This document shows positions 1-8,537 of a stretch of 64,000 bases of DNA, one piece after another. Numbering within the stretch: position 1 is the first letter of the stretch; every line of letters starts with the position of its first letter. The stretch is taken from contig CP064971.1 in the NCBI GenBank assembly GCA_016699325.1, forward strand, positions 1,240,001 through 1,304,000, written 5' to 3'. The stretch is from Methanolinea sp. (GTDB lineage Archaea; Halobacteriota; Methanomicrobia; Methanomicrobiales; Methanospirillaceae). The translations under genes and the position numbers were made by a program. The notes beneath the pieces were generated by a model. That model saw only the letters and a list, made by a program, of their open reading frames with translations, had not been told where the DNA came from and did not search any database.

Positions 1-13
1 GGCTCTGGTAACC

Positions 14-802
14 ATGAAACCCTACAAAACCCCCGAACTGTATCTCGAGTGTTACAACATATCCCCGGATGTATTTGCCGGAAAGACCCCGGCAGAAATC
101 GCTGAACTCGATGCCCGCGAAGGAAAGGCTACGCTTAAGCTAGGCGACTTCTTTGAAGTCTCGGGAAAGGCCGGGAAGACCCCAGAAGAGACAGAAATAT
201 GGATTGCGGGTGACTGCTCGCGGGTGAAGTATATCGGCACCAAGATGACTGCCGGCAGTATCACGGTCGATGGCAATGCCGACATGTATCTCGGCGGATG
301 GATGAAAGGTGGCAAAATCCATGTTAAGGGTAACGTTCATTCATTTTGCGGGATCGCGATGGAAGGAGGGGAGATCCTTGTCGATGGCAACGCTGAGAAT
401 TACGTTGGATGTGCATATCGCGGTGACTGGCGGGGAATGCGGGGAGGGACAATCCGTATCCGTGGTAATGCAGGAAACGACATCGGAACGTTCATGCTCG
501 GCGGGACCATAATCATCGAGAAGAATGCCTTCATCCATGTGTCGACCCACGCGGAAGGGGGGACCGTTGTTATCAAAGGCGACGTCCAGGGACGTGTCGG
601 AGGCCAGATGGTAAAGGGGGATATCTATGTGCTTGGTGCGATCCAGTATATGCTCCCCGGGTTCAAAAAGGTGGGAATGGCCGAACGGGAAATCGATGGT
701 ACGACTGCGATCTTTAACCACTATATTGGTGATCTGGGGGAGCGTCACCCTAAAGTAAAAGGAAAAGAAGTCTATGCAAATCTCTATGTTATGGCTTCCT
801 GA
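14..802 (+). CDS. fwdC: Formylmethanofuran dehydrogenase subunit C (FwdC/FmdC)
   Basis: The 262-residue protein is built of repeated short beta-turns of the form GG-x-I-x-V-x-GN-a, the right-handed beta-helix of the GXGXG (glutamate synthase C-terminal) superfamily to which FwdC belongs. Examples are GGKIHVKGN near residue 100 and GGTIRIRGNAG near 147. Length and fold match FwdC. In the Fwd/Fmd complex, which reduces CO2 to formylmethanofuran in the first step of methanogenesis, this subunit is a structural partner of the FwdA hydrolase and FwdB molybdopterin/tungstopterin subunits. The three codons before the start read Leu-Trp-stop in one frame and may be the end of another fwd gene outside the window; this is inference. 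Confidence 0.93.
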   Translation: MKPYKTPELYLECYNISPDVFAGKTPAEIAELDAREGKATLKLGDFFEVSGKAGKTPEETEIWIAGDCSRVKYIGTKMTAGSITVDGNADMYLGGWMKGGKIHVKGNVHSFCGIAMEGGEILVDGNAENYVGCAYRGDWRGMRGGTIRIRGNAGNDIGTFMLGGTIIIEKNAFIHVSTHAEGGTVVIKGDVQGRVGGQMVKGDIYVLGAIQYMLPGFKKVGMAEREIDGTTAIFNHYIGDLGERHPKVKGKEVYANLYVMAS

Positions 803-891
803 ACCGGATCCTCCCATTTTTCCTGCCAGGCAATCCTGATGAAGGCTTCCCCCCCCATCGAATACATCTCTGAATCGACTCGAGTGATCCA

Positions 892-1638
892 ATGACCAAC
901 CCAGGAAAAGAATTTATGGAAAAAACGAGGTACCCGGACTACTCCACGGTGGACATGATCCTGAGAGTTCCGGAACCTTCTCCTGAACTGCCGGTTCCGA
1001 AAGGCACAAAAATCATTAAGCTTCCCAGCCCGAAGCGTATCAGGATACCAGAGATGCCGGTTCGCAAGGCACTTGAAAACTGGGAGCCGGTTGGATTCTT
1101 CTCACGTTCCTCGCTGACTATGAAAGAACTCTCATATCTGCTCTGGTGTATGCAGGGAGAGAGGAAACTGGATGGAAGTCTTACCCGCATCCGGAATGTT
1201 CCTTCAAGCGGGGAGCGGCACCCTATTGACACCTATTTCGTTGCGGGAGAAATTGAGGATCTCCCGACCGGGATATACCACTACCTCCCCGGCACTCACC
1301 GGATCGCGGCCATACGGGAGGACTCCGATATCCCTTTTTCCATGGGAACGGCGAGTATGAATTTCAAAGTTATCACCCGCGCATCGGTCACGTTCCTGTG
1401 GATAGCCTCCCCCCACCGTTCTGTCTGGGCACTTGGGAACAGGGGATACAGGAGCATCTTTATCGAGACCGGCCATATCTGCCAGGCTTTAATCATGGCT
1501 TCGGCTTGCATCGGATGCCGTGTTCACCCCATCGATCTCTTCCATGACCAGATGATGGTTCAGCTGATGGGCCTCGATCCGGAGTCCCAGTGGCCGCTGT
1601 ACGTTGCGGCAGTCGGGAGGGTTAACCGGGATTTCTGA
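892..1638 (+). CDS. SagB/ThcOx-type nitroreductase-family oxidoreductase
   Basis: The 248-residue protein carries the FMN-dependent SagB-type dehydrogenase pattern: SSGERHPIDTY near residue 105, a GIYHY motif near 130, and a C-terminal core with RSIFIETGHICQAL near 190 and LGLDPESQWPLYVAAVG at the end. SagB relatives oxidise azolines in peptide natural products, but many stand-alone archaeal members have unknown substrates. No cyclodehydratase or precursor peptide is visible nearby, so a RiPP role is not supported. The start at 892 follows a GTGATCC Shine-Dalgarno by two bases. An internal ATG at 916 with AGGA upstream is an alternative. It lies 89 bp after fwdC and about 140 bp before the DsrE-like fusion gene. 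Confidence 0.8.
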   Translation: MTNPGKEFMEKTRYPDYSTVDMILRVPEPSPELPVPKGTKIIKLPSPKRIRIPEMPVRKALENWEPVGFFSRSSLTMKELSYLLWCMQGERKLDGSLTRIRNVPSSGERHPIDTYFVAGEIEDLPTGIYHYLPGTHRIAAIREDSDIPFSMGTASMNFKVITRASVTFLWIASPHRSVWALGNRGYRSIFIETGHICQALIMASACIGCRVHPIDLFHDQMMVQLMGLDPESQWPLYVAAVGRVNRDF

Positions 1639-1752
1639 AATAATGGATAATGGACAATGGATAGACACGGCAAGGGTTGGAAATCAGCTGGAATCGCCCG
1701 CGGGAGTAACGATACAAAGAGAGCCCTGGATTGTCTGCAGCGACAACTCCCG

Positions 1753-1782
1753 CCCTGGTGCGGGTCACCCTGGTGCGGGTCA
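1753..1782 (+). repeat. Tandem 15-bp direct repeat at the start of the DsrE-like gene
   Basis: The unit ccctggtgcgggtca occurs twice back to back (1753-1767 and 1768-1782), ending on the first base of the likely start codon. It is perfect. It may be replication slippage, or it may affect translation initiation. Confidence 0.85.
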
Positions 1783-3023
1783 TGATGTATTCGAACATCT
1801 TTTACACATCAGAGAAGCTGACCTTGGAGAGGTTCACCTGGATAACCGAACTTCTGAAATTATACTGCACCCGCCACTACCCTGAGAGCCTTCATCACCA
1901 TCCCCGAACGCCCGTGCCGGGCTTTTCTCTCTTCCTCTCGAATGATGCCTGTTACTGCCTCGTCGATCACCGTCTCTCGAAGCTCTGGGACATCCTCTTC
2001 AGATTGCCGCACGTGCGGTTCATATTTGATTCCCGGGACCTTCTGACGCGCGGTATTTCGATAGAGCCGTTTTCCAGGAGGAGTCCCGATCAGATCGTTT
2101 GTGCAGGTTCGGGGACTTCAGGAACAGGCAGTTCCTTTGCAGAAATTCTCCTGAAAGCGACCCAGCAGGAAACAAAGGACCGCTGTCTGGGGTTCCTCCA
2201 GTGTGCATCTCCTTACCTGAATACGTCCCCTTCCACAATAATCGATCTCTTCCATGCAGCAGTGGGAAAGAAGATTTCTCCTGAGCTGTACGGTTTCCTG
2301 GATGGGGTGTATTTAATGCACCATGACCAGCGGCCGACAATGACGGTAAATGCAGGGGATATGCTCCTGAAAGTGAACGAGGCAGCCCAGAAAAAAGGGC
2401 TCTCTCCCCTGTTCCTGGTCTGTTCCCGGAGTGCAGCGTCGAGAGGGTTTGCGACATTTACCGGGAATAAGGGGAAGGTAATCTCTTCATGCACCATTCC
2501 TCCGGCACGAATCTGGGATATATCCCAGATTGCCAGTCGTCTCTGCAGGATTCATCCGGTCCTTTCGCATTCAGCATGTGCGATCCAGCTTCCAAGAAAT
2601 CTAAAAGTACCGGAGATACGGTCCCCGGGACACTCTGATCATCCGTCTCTTGTGGTGCTCGTTACCCACCCTCCCTATGGGAATGAAATGGCTTTCGGGG
2701 CACTTACCTTCGCCTTGGCCTGCTCACACCTGGGAATCTTCACCAGGGTGGTGTTCATGGAAGACGGGATCTATTCCCTATCAGGGCACCATAAGCTTAG
2801 CGATACCGATCCGGTTCTCAATATCCAGTCAGTCATTACGGCAACAAATGGCACGGGCAACCTCGAGTATTATGCGTATACTCCATCTTTCCGGGAACGG
2901 GGGCTTTCGGGTAGCCCTGCATGCAAAGGAGTCCAAATGGTAGATCCTGCAATGCTTTCACAAATCTTTTTTAAGGCCCCTGGAGGAATTCTTACCGATT
3001 ATCAGCGGGTCCTGTTATTCTAA
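1782..3023 (+). CDS. Putative three-domain DsrE/DsrF (TusBCD-like) sulfur-relay fusion protein
   Basis: This is a 413-residue soluble protein. Three segments resemble the DsrE/TusBCD fold. The N-terminal part (about 45-110) has a CYCLVDHRLSKLWD stretch. The middle (about 170-260) has FLDGVYLMHHDQ and a GLSPLFLVCSRSAA strand-turn. The C-terminal part (about 285-413) has VTHPPYGNEMAFGALTFALA followed by FMEDGIYSL, typical of DsrF/TusC, and ends with ILTDYQRVLLF. DsrE-family proteins pass sulfane sulfur via cysteines or bind small ligands. A single chain carrying all three would be unusual. The frame opens upstream at 1731, but ATG 1782/1785 is preferred because 1753-1782 is a tandem 15-bp repeat. 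The fold assignment is by eye and moderate. Confidence 0.6.
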   Translation: MMYSNIFYTSEKLTLERFTWITELLKLYCTRHYPESLHHHPRTPVPGFSLFLSNDACYCLVDHRLSKLWDILFRLPHVRFIFDSRDLLTRGISIEPFSRRSPDQIVCAGSGTSGTGSSFAEILLKATQQETKDRCLGFLQCASPYLNTSPSTIIDLFHAAVGKKISPELYGFLDGVYLMHHDQRPTMTVNAGDMLLKVNEAAQKKGLSPLFLVCSRSAASRGFATFTGNKGKVISSCTIPPARIWDISQIASRLCRIHPVLSHSACAIQLPRNLKVPEIRSPGHSDHPSLVVLVTHPPYGNEMAFGALTFALACSHLGIFTRVVFMEDGIYSLSGHHKLSDTDPVLNIQSVITATNGTGNLEYYAYTPSFRERGLSGSPACKGVQMVDPAMLSQIFFKAPGGILTDYQRVLLF

Positions 3024-3065
3024 TTATAGAATACCAGTATTTCTATCCTGGAACTGTGATCTAAT

Positions 3066-4619
3066 CTAACTTCGCCATTTTTTGTAATTCCATAAAATCT
3101 TGACAACCTGACTTCGCCAGAAGAAGGATGAGAAGGTAGTGTTTATATAATTTCATGCAAAAAAACACAGCCTTCTCATTAGGTAATATAGCATTAATCG
3201 ATAAAATTGATTCGGAGACCAACTTTTTCGCATCAGTTCTTGGCGGAGTTGGTGGTCGAAGCAAGTCATTCATACCATCCGTAAAAGCTCTCATCAGCAA
3301 CAAACTCAATCAATCGGTATCGATCAATAAGATTCTGGACTTTACCCCCGACGAACTTCTCAAGACACTGGGGTTTGAAGATACAATTTCAGACCGGAGT
3401 TTGTATCGGACTCTGGAACGACTGGGAGAAAGAAAGTCGATTGTTCTTGACCAGTTTCAACGCTGGATCTCCCAGCAGAGCCTCGTGGATCCAACCCAGT
3501 TCGTGGACTTCAGTTCGAGTTACTTTGAGGGGACAAAATGTCCGCTGGGGGAGTTAGGGTATTCCCGGGACAATCAGCCAGGGAAACTCCAGATCGCATT
3601 TGGGATCAGTGTCGGCCTCAATAACATACCGACGATGCTGACCATCCAGAAAGGAAATGTTCAGGATAAAAAGCATATGCAGATGCTGATCCGGTTATGC
3701 TCGAGCGTTCTTCCTGAAGGCAGTCTTCTGGTGTTTGACTGTGGAGGGAATACCCAGGATAACAAACGAAGGATCCGCGATCTGAAGTTCCATTATTTGA
3801 CCCTGAAAGCAAAGAAGAAAGGACCATACCGGAACGAGATAACGATCTACCATGCCAGGAAAGAAAGCCAGGTTTCATTCGTTTCTGGCAACCGGGTCTA
3901 TTCATGTGTCAAATATCGGGATGGCGAAGAAGTCCGGGCATATATTTTTCTGTGACGACCTGGCCTGTGACCAGTTGACGAAGAAAGCAAGGAAACTTGA
4001 GAAAGACCTGGAGAAGGGGAAGGTTCTCACAAAGAAGGTTGAACGCGGAAAAGATCTCGGCCAGTATATCGCTCCTGAGGGTTGGATCATCGCCCGTGGT
4101 CATCTCCAGAAGATCATTGGCGATATCCCCAACCCCTATGTAACCGGTCTTGAAGGTTTCTTCGTGCTTGAATCAACCATCGATGATGATCCCGAAAACA
4201 TCCTGAATGCCTACAAGAATCGTGACCGTGCAGAGAAGTTCATCCGGGACCTCAAAGAAGGAGCCGAGCCCGGCCGATCCGGCACTGGTCCAAACACGCG
4301 GTGATCGGGTGCGTGTTGATCGTTTTCCTCACCAAAGTCCTGGTGAGTTTGACACAACTTTTCTGTAAAGATCCCGTCGTGAAAAATCTGAAAGTCCTCA
4401 AAAATTATCTCACGAATTTGACACTTACGATCATATACCCTTCTTTTGGGTATCCTGTCAAGATCATTTCCAACTTCTCCCCAGAAATACGCCCAATTCT
4501 TGGAGATTTTATCAAGAGATATGGTAGCCTGGAGGCGCCAAATCACTGGTAAATTGCTTCTGGCGAATTGGGTTAAGTCGTTTAAATTTGATGGAAGTAC
4601 TGAAAAGTGGCGAAGTTAG
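3066..4619 (+). mobile_element. Degenerate insertion sequence (IS4/IS1634-like) with long imperfect terminal inverted repeats
   Basis: The left end begins ctaacttcgccat and the right end, read in reverse complement, begins ctaacttcgccac. With one gap the similarity continues inward for about 60 bases, to ttcgccagaag on both sides. The 1554-bp element holds one transposase gene broken into three frames. No clear target duplication is seen at the flanks. Further pieces of the same family lie at 4620-4797, 29440-29574 and 46267-46340, so this is the longest copy in the window. Family assignment rests on the DDE-type transposase and is approximate. Confidence 0.8.
3155..4552 (+). pseudogene. DDE transposase, frameshifted (IS4/IS1634-like)
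   Basis: Three reading frames together make one transposase of about 460 residues. Frame 1 runs from 3155 to 3955 and contains the helix-rich N-terminus and VFDCGGNTQDNK, a likely DDE aspartate region. The frame is lost in a T run near 3945, where VRAYIF should continue into FCDDLACD in the next frame. That frame runs to about 4268, where RAEKFIRDLKEGAE, the likely catalytic glutamate region, should continue as RPIRHWSKHAV in the third frame, which ends at 4552. The first shift is at a homopolymer, so programmed frameshifting or sequencing error is conceivable. The second shift makes inactivation more likely. Confidence 0.8.
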
Positions 4620-4659
4620 GTTGACAACTTAACCCAATTCGCCAGAAGCAATTGACCAG
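4546..4659. repeat. 32-bp inverted repeat joining two IS ends
   Basis: Bases 4546-4577 and 4628-4659 are reverse complements with one mismatch, separated by 50 bp. The left arm belongs to the right end of the 3066-4619 element. The right arm is the same end of a second, oppositely oriented copy. The RNA would form a long hairpin. Confidence 0.9.
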
Positions 4660-4797
4660 TATAGCCTCCTATCGGGATTACCATTCAGCCAAGGCCTGTA
4701 ATTTCTTCTTTGAGTGAATCCTGCTCAAAATAATCATCCCGGCCAAAAGTACATAAACACTACCTTCTCATCCTTCATCTGGTGAAGTCAGGTATCG
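4620..4797 (-). mobile_element. Inverted internal-deletion derivative of the same IS (MITE-like)
   Basis: 4628-4659 matches the right end of the neighbouring IS in reverse orientation, and about 4750-4797 matches its left end in reverse orientation (ggatgagaaggtagtgttta when read on the minus strand). Only about 90 bp of unrelated or diverged sequence lies between, so the transposase is gone. This looks like a MITE-type copy inserted directly beside the longer element. Confidence 0.7.
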
Positions 4798-5015
4798 GCA
4801 TCTGATTTGAAAACAGGTCGTGTAATGCCTTGCTTTCAACTTCATCGGAAAAGATGACCATAGGGGCGCGTGATTGGAAAGTAAATAAAGGTACCGAAAC
4901 GTATCTAATACAACTTGTTTTACCAGATTTGAACCTTTACGAGCCCCCGATGGCGGAAAGATCAGATCAGTTTATATATGGAATTTATTGATTGGACAGT
5001 CTCTCTTTGGCTCTA
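4798..5015. other. Intergenic stretch with a possible truncated reading frame
   Basis: On the minus strand an open frame without a start runs from about 4940 to the stop inside the IS relic at about 4792. It includes a peptide with APMVIFSDEVESKAL. Codon use looks gene-like, so this may be the tail of a gene cut by the IS. The family is not recognised. A TATA-like tttatatatgg lies near 4971. Confidence 0.3.
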
Positions 5016-6092
5016 TTATTCTAACAATGAACGAACTTGGTCTTTTATTTTCTCCTTAAAAAAACAGATATCAAACAATCGCGAACGCTGTATACATGCC
5101 TTCCTGTATTGTTCCGGGTTCTTTGAAACAACTCTCATGGCTTTAACAAGGCTCGGTACATCTGCATCCACGAGGAATCCTGTCACTCCATCGACAACAC
5201 TCTCTTTATATCCCCCTTCGCGCACCGCTACCACCGGTTTCCCCGAAGCCATGGCCTCTACAGGCGTCATCCCAAAATCTTCATCCAAGGCCGTAGTCAC
5301 AAATCCTTTGCAGGTGGCGTACAGTTCAGAGAGTTCTTCGCTCGTAATTTCTCCTCGTATCTCTACATTTGCCGGTAGGTTTTCGTAGAGTCGGAGTGCA
5401 TAATTTTTGGCGTGATCTCCAAGTGCATATCCACCTACAATAACGAGCCGCTCATCAGGCATCTCCCTGAAAGCCTCGATCTGGAGTTCGATTCTCTTTT
5501 CAGGGTAGAGCCTGTTCACAGAAAGCCAGTAGTCCCCGTATTCCCTGCAGGAAAATTGCGAAGTATCAACCGGGGGATAAATAATGACGGCATCCCGTTG
5601 GTAGTATCGCTTTATCCTTCCCAGTGTATTTTGCGAATTGGTCACTATCTTATCGATATGCGAGACGGCCTGTTGATCAAGGCGGCGGTGCCGATATACC
5701 CAGAGTCTGAAGGCCTGGCGCCTGAGGTAAGACTGGCGCTGGAGAAGGATCTGATAGAGGTCATAAAATGCCCTTACCGGGGTGTGGCAGTACCAGAGAT
5801 TTGGATGGTGCTTATCTGATGCATGATGCGCCCAGTTGCCACTAAAAATAAAAAAATCGTACTCATCAGAGAAGTCACACGAGGAGAATCGATTAACTGC
5901 TGTGGTCTGCTTGATAGGAGGGATCTTTGGGGTTTCCCCAAGGCTCATGACCGGAATATTGCATCCAAACTTCTCAAGACAATCGGTATCGGTAGTGATG
6001 ATATCTGCGTCAAGAGCCTGTGCAATAACGAGAGCAACTTTCTCCCCCCCTCCAACTGCTCCAAAATAATCATGAAAGACCGCACATTTCAT
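5016..6092 (-). CDS. Glycosyltransferase family 4 (GT-B fold)
   Basis: The 358-residue protein has the GT4 layout. An N-terminal half begins AVFHDYFGAVGGGEKVA, the acceptor-side glycine loop. Then comes WYCHTPVRAFYDLY near 100, a linker with IYPPVDTSQF near 173, a nucleotide-sugar domain with SVNRLYPEKRIELQIEAF near 190, and the EX7E motif region EDFGMTPVEAMASGKPVVA near 268. GT4 enzymes are retaining and act in surface glycan or lipid-linked sugar assembly. The start has a GAAAGGATTTG Shine-Dalgarno. It stands alone next to the IS cluster, so the sugar and acceptor are unknown; a link to the AglB pathway is only possible. Confidence 0.88.
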   Translation of the reverse strand: MKCAVFHDYFGAVGGGEKVALVIAQALDADIITTDTDCLEKFGCNIPVMSLGETPKIPPIKQTTAVNRFSSCDFSDEYDFFIFSGNWAHHASDKHHPNLWYCHTPVRAFYDLYQILLQRQSYLRRQAFRLWVYRHRRLDQQAVSHIDKIVTNSQNTLGRIKRYYQRDAVIIYPPVDTSQFSCREYGDYWLSVNRLYPEKRIELQIEAFREMPDERLVIVGGYALGDHAKNYALRLYENLPANVEIRGEITSEELSELYATCKGFVTTALDEDFGMTPVEAMASGKPVVAVREGGYKESVVDGVTGFLVDADVPSLVKAMRVVSKNPEQYRKACIQRSRLFDICFFKEKIKDQVRSLLE

Positions 6093-6219
6093 TTCAAATC
6101 CTTTCGAGCGAATTTAATTCTATTTATTCTACAGGCAATCAACCAGTGAGAATTTCTTTATGGTTTCTCTCCTAATGGGTTTTGACATAAAAACTGCATC
6201 CACAGTTTTTATCAGACGG

Positions 6220-6555
6220 CTAGCCCCGGATCATGGTGAGCATCATCTTGAACCGGGTGATTGCTGACACCGCATGGGGGATGTTGGCCGGCATAATGAT
6301 GGTCTCCCCGGGTTCCAGGTAATTCAGAAGACCTCCAATGGTAACTTCTGCTCTGCCGTCAATAACGGTGAGGACGGCGTCAAACGGAGCGGTATGCTCC
6401 GAGAGAGCCTCACCCTCATCGAAGGCAAAGACGGTGATGCTCCCGGACGGTGTGCTGACAATCATTCGGCTGGCAATGGTCCCTTGCTGGTAATCGACCA
6501 GGTCTTTGAGAGAGAGGACTTTTCCCTTCAGTTCATCACGTGCAGCGGTTGTCAT
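6220..6555 (-). CDS. Small cupin-domain protein
   Basis: The 111-residue protein is a single cupin barrel. Motif 1 is degenerate (GEALSEHTAPFDAVLTVIDG near residue 48) and motif 2 is PGETIIMPANIPHAV near 83. It probably binds a metal through the remaining His residues. ATG 6555 is chosen because GTGAT precedes it at normal spacing; a GTG at 6570 extends the frame. It lies 44 bp downstream of the NapH-like gene on the same strand and may share its transcript. A second cupin lies divergently just beyond. The substrate is unknown. Confidence 0.8.
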   Translation of the reverse strand: MTTAARDELKGKVLSLKDLVDYQQGTIASRMIVSTPSGSITVFAFDEGEALSEHTAPFDAVLTVIDGRAEVTIGGLLNYLEPGETIIMPANIPHAVSAITRFKMMLTMIRG

Positions 6556-6598
6556 GGTATGGAATATCACTGGTATTTTCTTTTATGGCTATTTCTTT

Positions 6599-7396
6599 TT
6601 ACTTCTTTTTCACCGGCTGGCTGGTTTTTCCCCCGGCCCGGGTGTACTCCAGCGCACCTTCCACCGGGCAGACATCGAGGCAGCGGTGGCAGAGATAGCA
6701 TTCCGCTTTCAGATCGGTCTGCTTCGCTTCGTTCGTGGGACAGGCTTTCTCGCACTTCATGCAATCAATGCAGGCATCGGTCCGCTGGATCTTGAACCTG
6801 CTTCCCATGGCAGGGATCGAGACGAGTGCCCCGAAAGGACAGAAGAACCGGCAGAACGGGCGGTACAGGAAGAATGAGAGCCCGATGATGACCAGGAAGA
6901 CGAAAAAAGCGGCGGAGAAGACGAGGTTGAAGAAGTCCCGGATGCCGAAAAACGCTAGGATGCCCTTGGAAAGCACGATCCCGGCCCCGATGAAAACGAA
7001 AAAAAATGCCCAGCGGAACAGGTACGGCACGACCTTGTTATCCAACAGGAGTTTCGGAACCGGAACAAGGTAGGAAAGCTCCTGGATTGCCCCCGCCGGG
7101 CAGAGATACCCGCAATAGAACCTGCCGAAGAGGAACGAGAGGGCGAGCATGGTGAGGATCCCGATCACCGCGATACCAATCGGACCGCCGATCCCCTGGA
7201 CGTCCCTGAGGACAAGCTGCTGGAATTGCCAGGGGATGATCGGGGAGAAAATGAGAAAGCCAAGGGTAACTGTGATCACGAGGAGGGCTACCCCCTGCCA
7301 GCGTCTCCACCGCTTTGTATACCAGAGCACAAAGAGGACGAAGAAGAAGACCAGGGCGTAAAGGAATCCTATGAACCTGAACTCTTGGTAGGCCAT
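6599..7396 (-). CDS. NapH-like membrane-bound 4Fe-4S ferredoxin
   Basis: The 265-residue protein has about five hydrophobic segments, with a conserved FGRFYCGYLCPAGAIQEL loop near residue 95 and PFCRFFCPFGAL near 185. The C-terminus carries two 4Fe-4S clusters, CIDCMKCEKACP (about 208) and CYLCHRCLDVCP (about 232). This is the NapH/NosR-C/RdxA type of quinol- or ferredoxin-linked electron carrier in the membrane. Start 7396 has a perfect AGGTGAT Shine-Dalgarno; the longer frame to 7429 does not. With no nap or nos genes nearby, the partner is unknown. A role feeding electrons to an adjacent redox enzyme is inference. Confidence 0.87.
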   Translation of the reverse strand: MAYQEFRFIGFLYALVFFFVLFVLWYTKRWRRWQGVALLVITVTLGFLIFSPIIPWQFQQLVLRDVQGIGGPIGIAVIGILTMLALSFLFGRFYCGYLCPAGAIQELSYLVPVPKLLLDNKVVPYLFRWAFFFVFIGAGIVLSKGILAFFGIRDFFNLVFSAAFFVFLVIIGLSFFLYRPFCRFFCPFGALVSIPAMGSRFKIQRTDACIDCMKCEKACPTNEAKQTDLKAECYLCHRCLDVCPVEGALEYTRAGGKTSQPVKKK

Positions 7397-7469
7397 ACTA
7401 TCACCTGACAGTTTCTTCTGTGATGCCATACTCTAAATTGATATTGATCCGCAAGAGAGATCCCTGATC

Positions 7470-7808
7470 ATGAAGGTCATGGACGTGGAGAGACTCCCTA
7501 ACAGCCCCAAACCCCACCATGTCGATGCCCGGGAAGCACATGAATCGCCCCACGCAGTCGCGGTGGTCGTCACCCTCCGGCCGGGTGAAGCGATGAAGAA
7601 GCATACCATGCTGGTCGACGTCTCCTTATATGTCCTGGAGGGCATCGGGTGTGTGGAGATCGGGGACGAGCGGACAACGTTGGGAAAGGGCATGCTTGCC
7701 GAGAGCCCGGCCAGGGTTCCACACCGCGGGATTAACGAAAGCAACGGTCTGTTCCGGGTAATGGCGGTCAAGGCACCCCGCCTGGCAGAGGATACAATAC
7801 TGCTCTGA
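7470..7808 (+). CDS. Small cupin-domain protein
   Basis: The 112-residue protein is a single cupin barrel: HAVAVVVTLRPGEAMKKHTM near residue 28 (motif 1) and GKGMLAESPARVPHRGIN near 73 (motif 2). It is divergent from the NapH-like gene, with under 80 bp between starts, so a shared control region is likely. It is 45 bp upstream of the DUF2121 gene. Metal-binding residues are partly kept (His45, His85). The ligand is unknown; such proteins range from sensors to isomerases. Confidence 0.8.
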   Translation: MKVMDVERLPNSPKPHHVDAREAHESPHAVAVVVTLRPGEAMKKHTMLVDVSLYVLEGIGCVEIGDERTTLGKGMLAESPARVPHRGINESNGLFRVMAVKAPRLAEDTILL

Positions 7809-7853
7809 TGAAACGGCATTCCATGACTTCGTGGAGGGGCAGGTGAGACAGCC

Positions 7854-8459
7854 ATGAGCCTGGTTATTGCATACACCGGGTCGAAAGGGGCGATAATGGC
7901 CGGCGACATGCGGGAGATCCGGCTGGGAGGGGATGATGCAGCCATTACCACTCTTGAAAGAGAGCTCTATACCGGTGTCATCCCAAACGACGGACAGCTC
8001 CGGTCCCGGGCGAAGGAGCTTGGGGTCGTTATCCTGATCCGGGACGACAAGGAAAAGGTCAGGGACCGAGACGGTATCCTCATCGGAGAGGTGACCGAGT
8101 CCGAGAGCGGCACGCAGCGGATTCGCCGGCTCTATGCCTCTGCAGGGCATTATGCCATCGCAGACATCGAGGGGTCCCGGTTCGTGGTGCGGGGGCGGGG
8201 GGATACTAGCACCTTTGTTGTACTTGGAAATGAGCTGACCCGGCAGATTGCTCATTCCGCCATCCAGCGCTATGGGAAGGAGGGTACGCGCGAGGATGCG
8301 GTCGCGGTGATTGTGAAGGCCATGAATGAGGCTGCCGCCCGGACAGCCTCGGTAAGCAGGAGCTATATTCTCCTGCAAACGAAACGTTGTGCTTGCCTCG
8401 ATACGGTACTCGAGGAAGACCGGCGGTCTTTGCGCAGCGAAGGCATAATCCCGAAATAA
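7854..8459 (+). CDS. DUF2121-like conserved methanogen protein
   Basis: This 201-residue soluble protein resembles the DUF2121 family, which to my knowledge is largely restricted to methanogens. It starts SLVIAYTGSKGAIMAGDMRE, which recalls the first strands of proteasome-type Ntn hydrolases, and has an RGDTSTFVVLGNELT segment near 122. Whether it is an enzyme is unknown, and no N-terminal Thr, Ser or Cys follows Met directly except Ser2. The start has AGGTGA 9 bp upstream. It follows the cupin gene closely and is convergent with the next gene. Confidence 0.7.
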   Translation: MSLVIAYTGSKGAIMAGDMREIRLGGDDAAITTLERELYTGVIPNDGQLRSRAKELGVVILIRDDKEKVRDRDGILIGEVTESESGTQRIRRLYASAGHYAIADIEGSRFVVRGRGDTSTFVVLGNELTRQIAHSAIQRYGKEGTREDAVAVIVKAMNEAAARTASVSRSYILLQTKRCACLDTVLEEDRRSLRSEGIIPK

Positions 8460-8537
8460 ACCGGATTCCCCGGGTGACTGGTACGGTTCCCGGGCGACAC
8501 TGGTAACCCCGGGATTTGTTTACCCGGCGGACCCTGG

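Noticed and set aside
892..1638. RiPP cluster around the SagB-like gene
   Set aside because: No YcaO, precursor peptide or exporter is seen in the neighbourhood.
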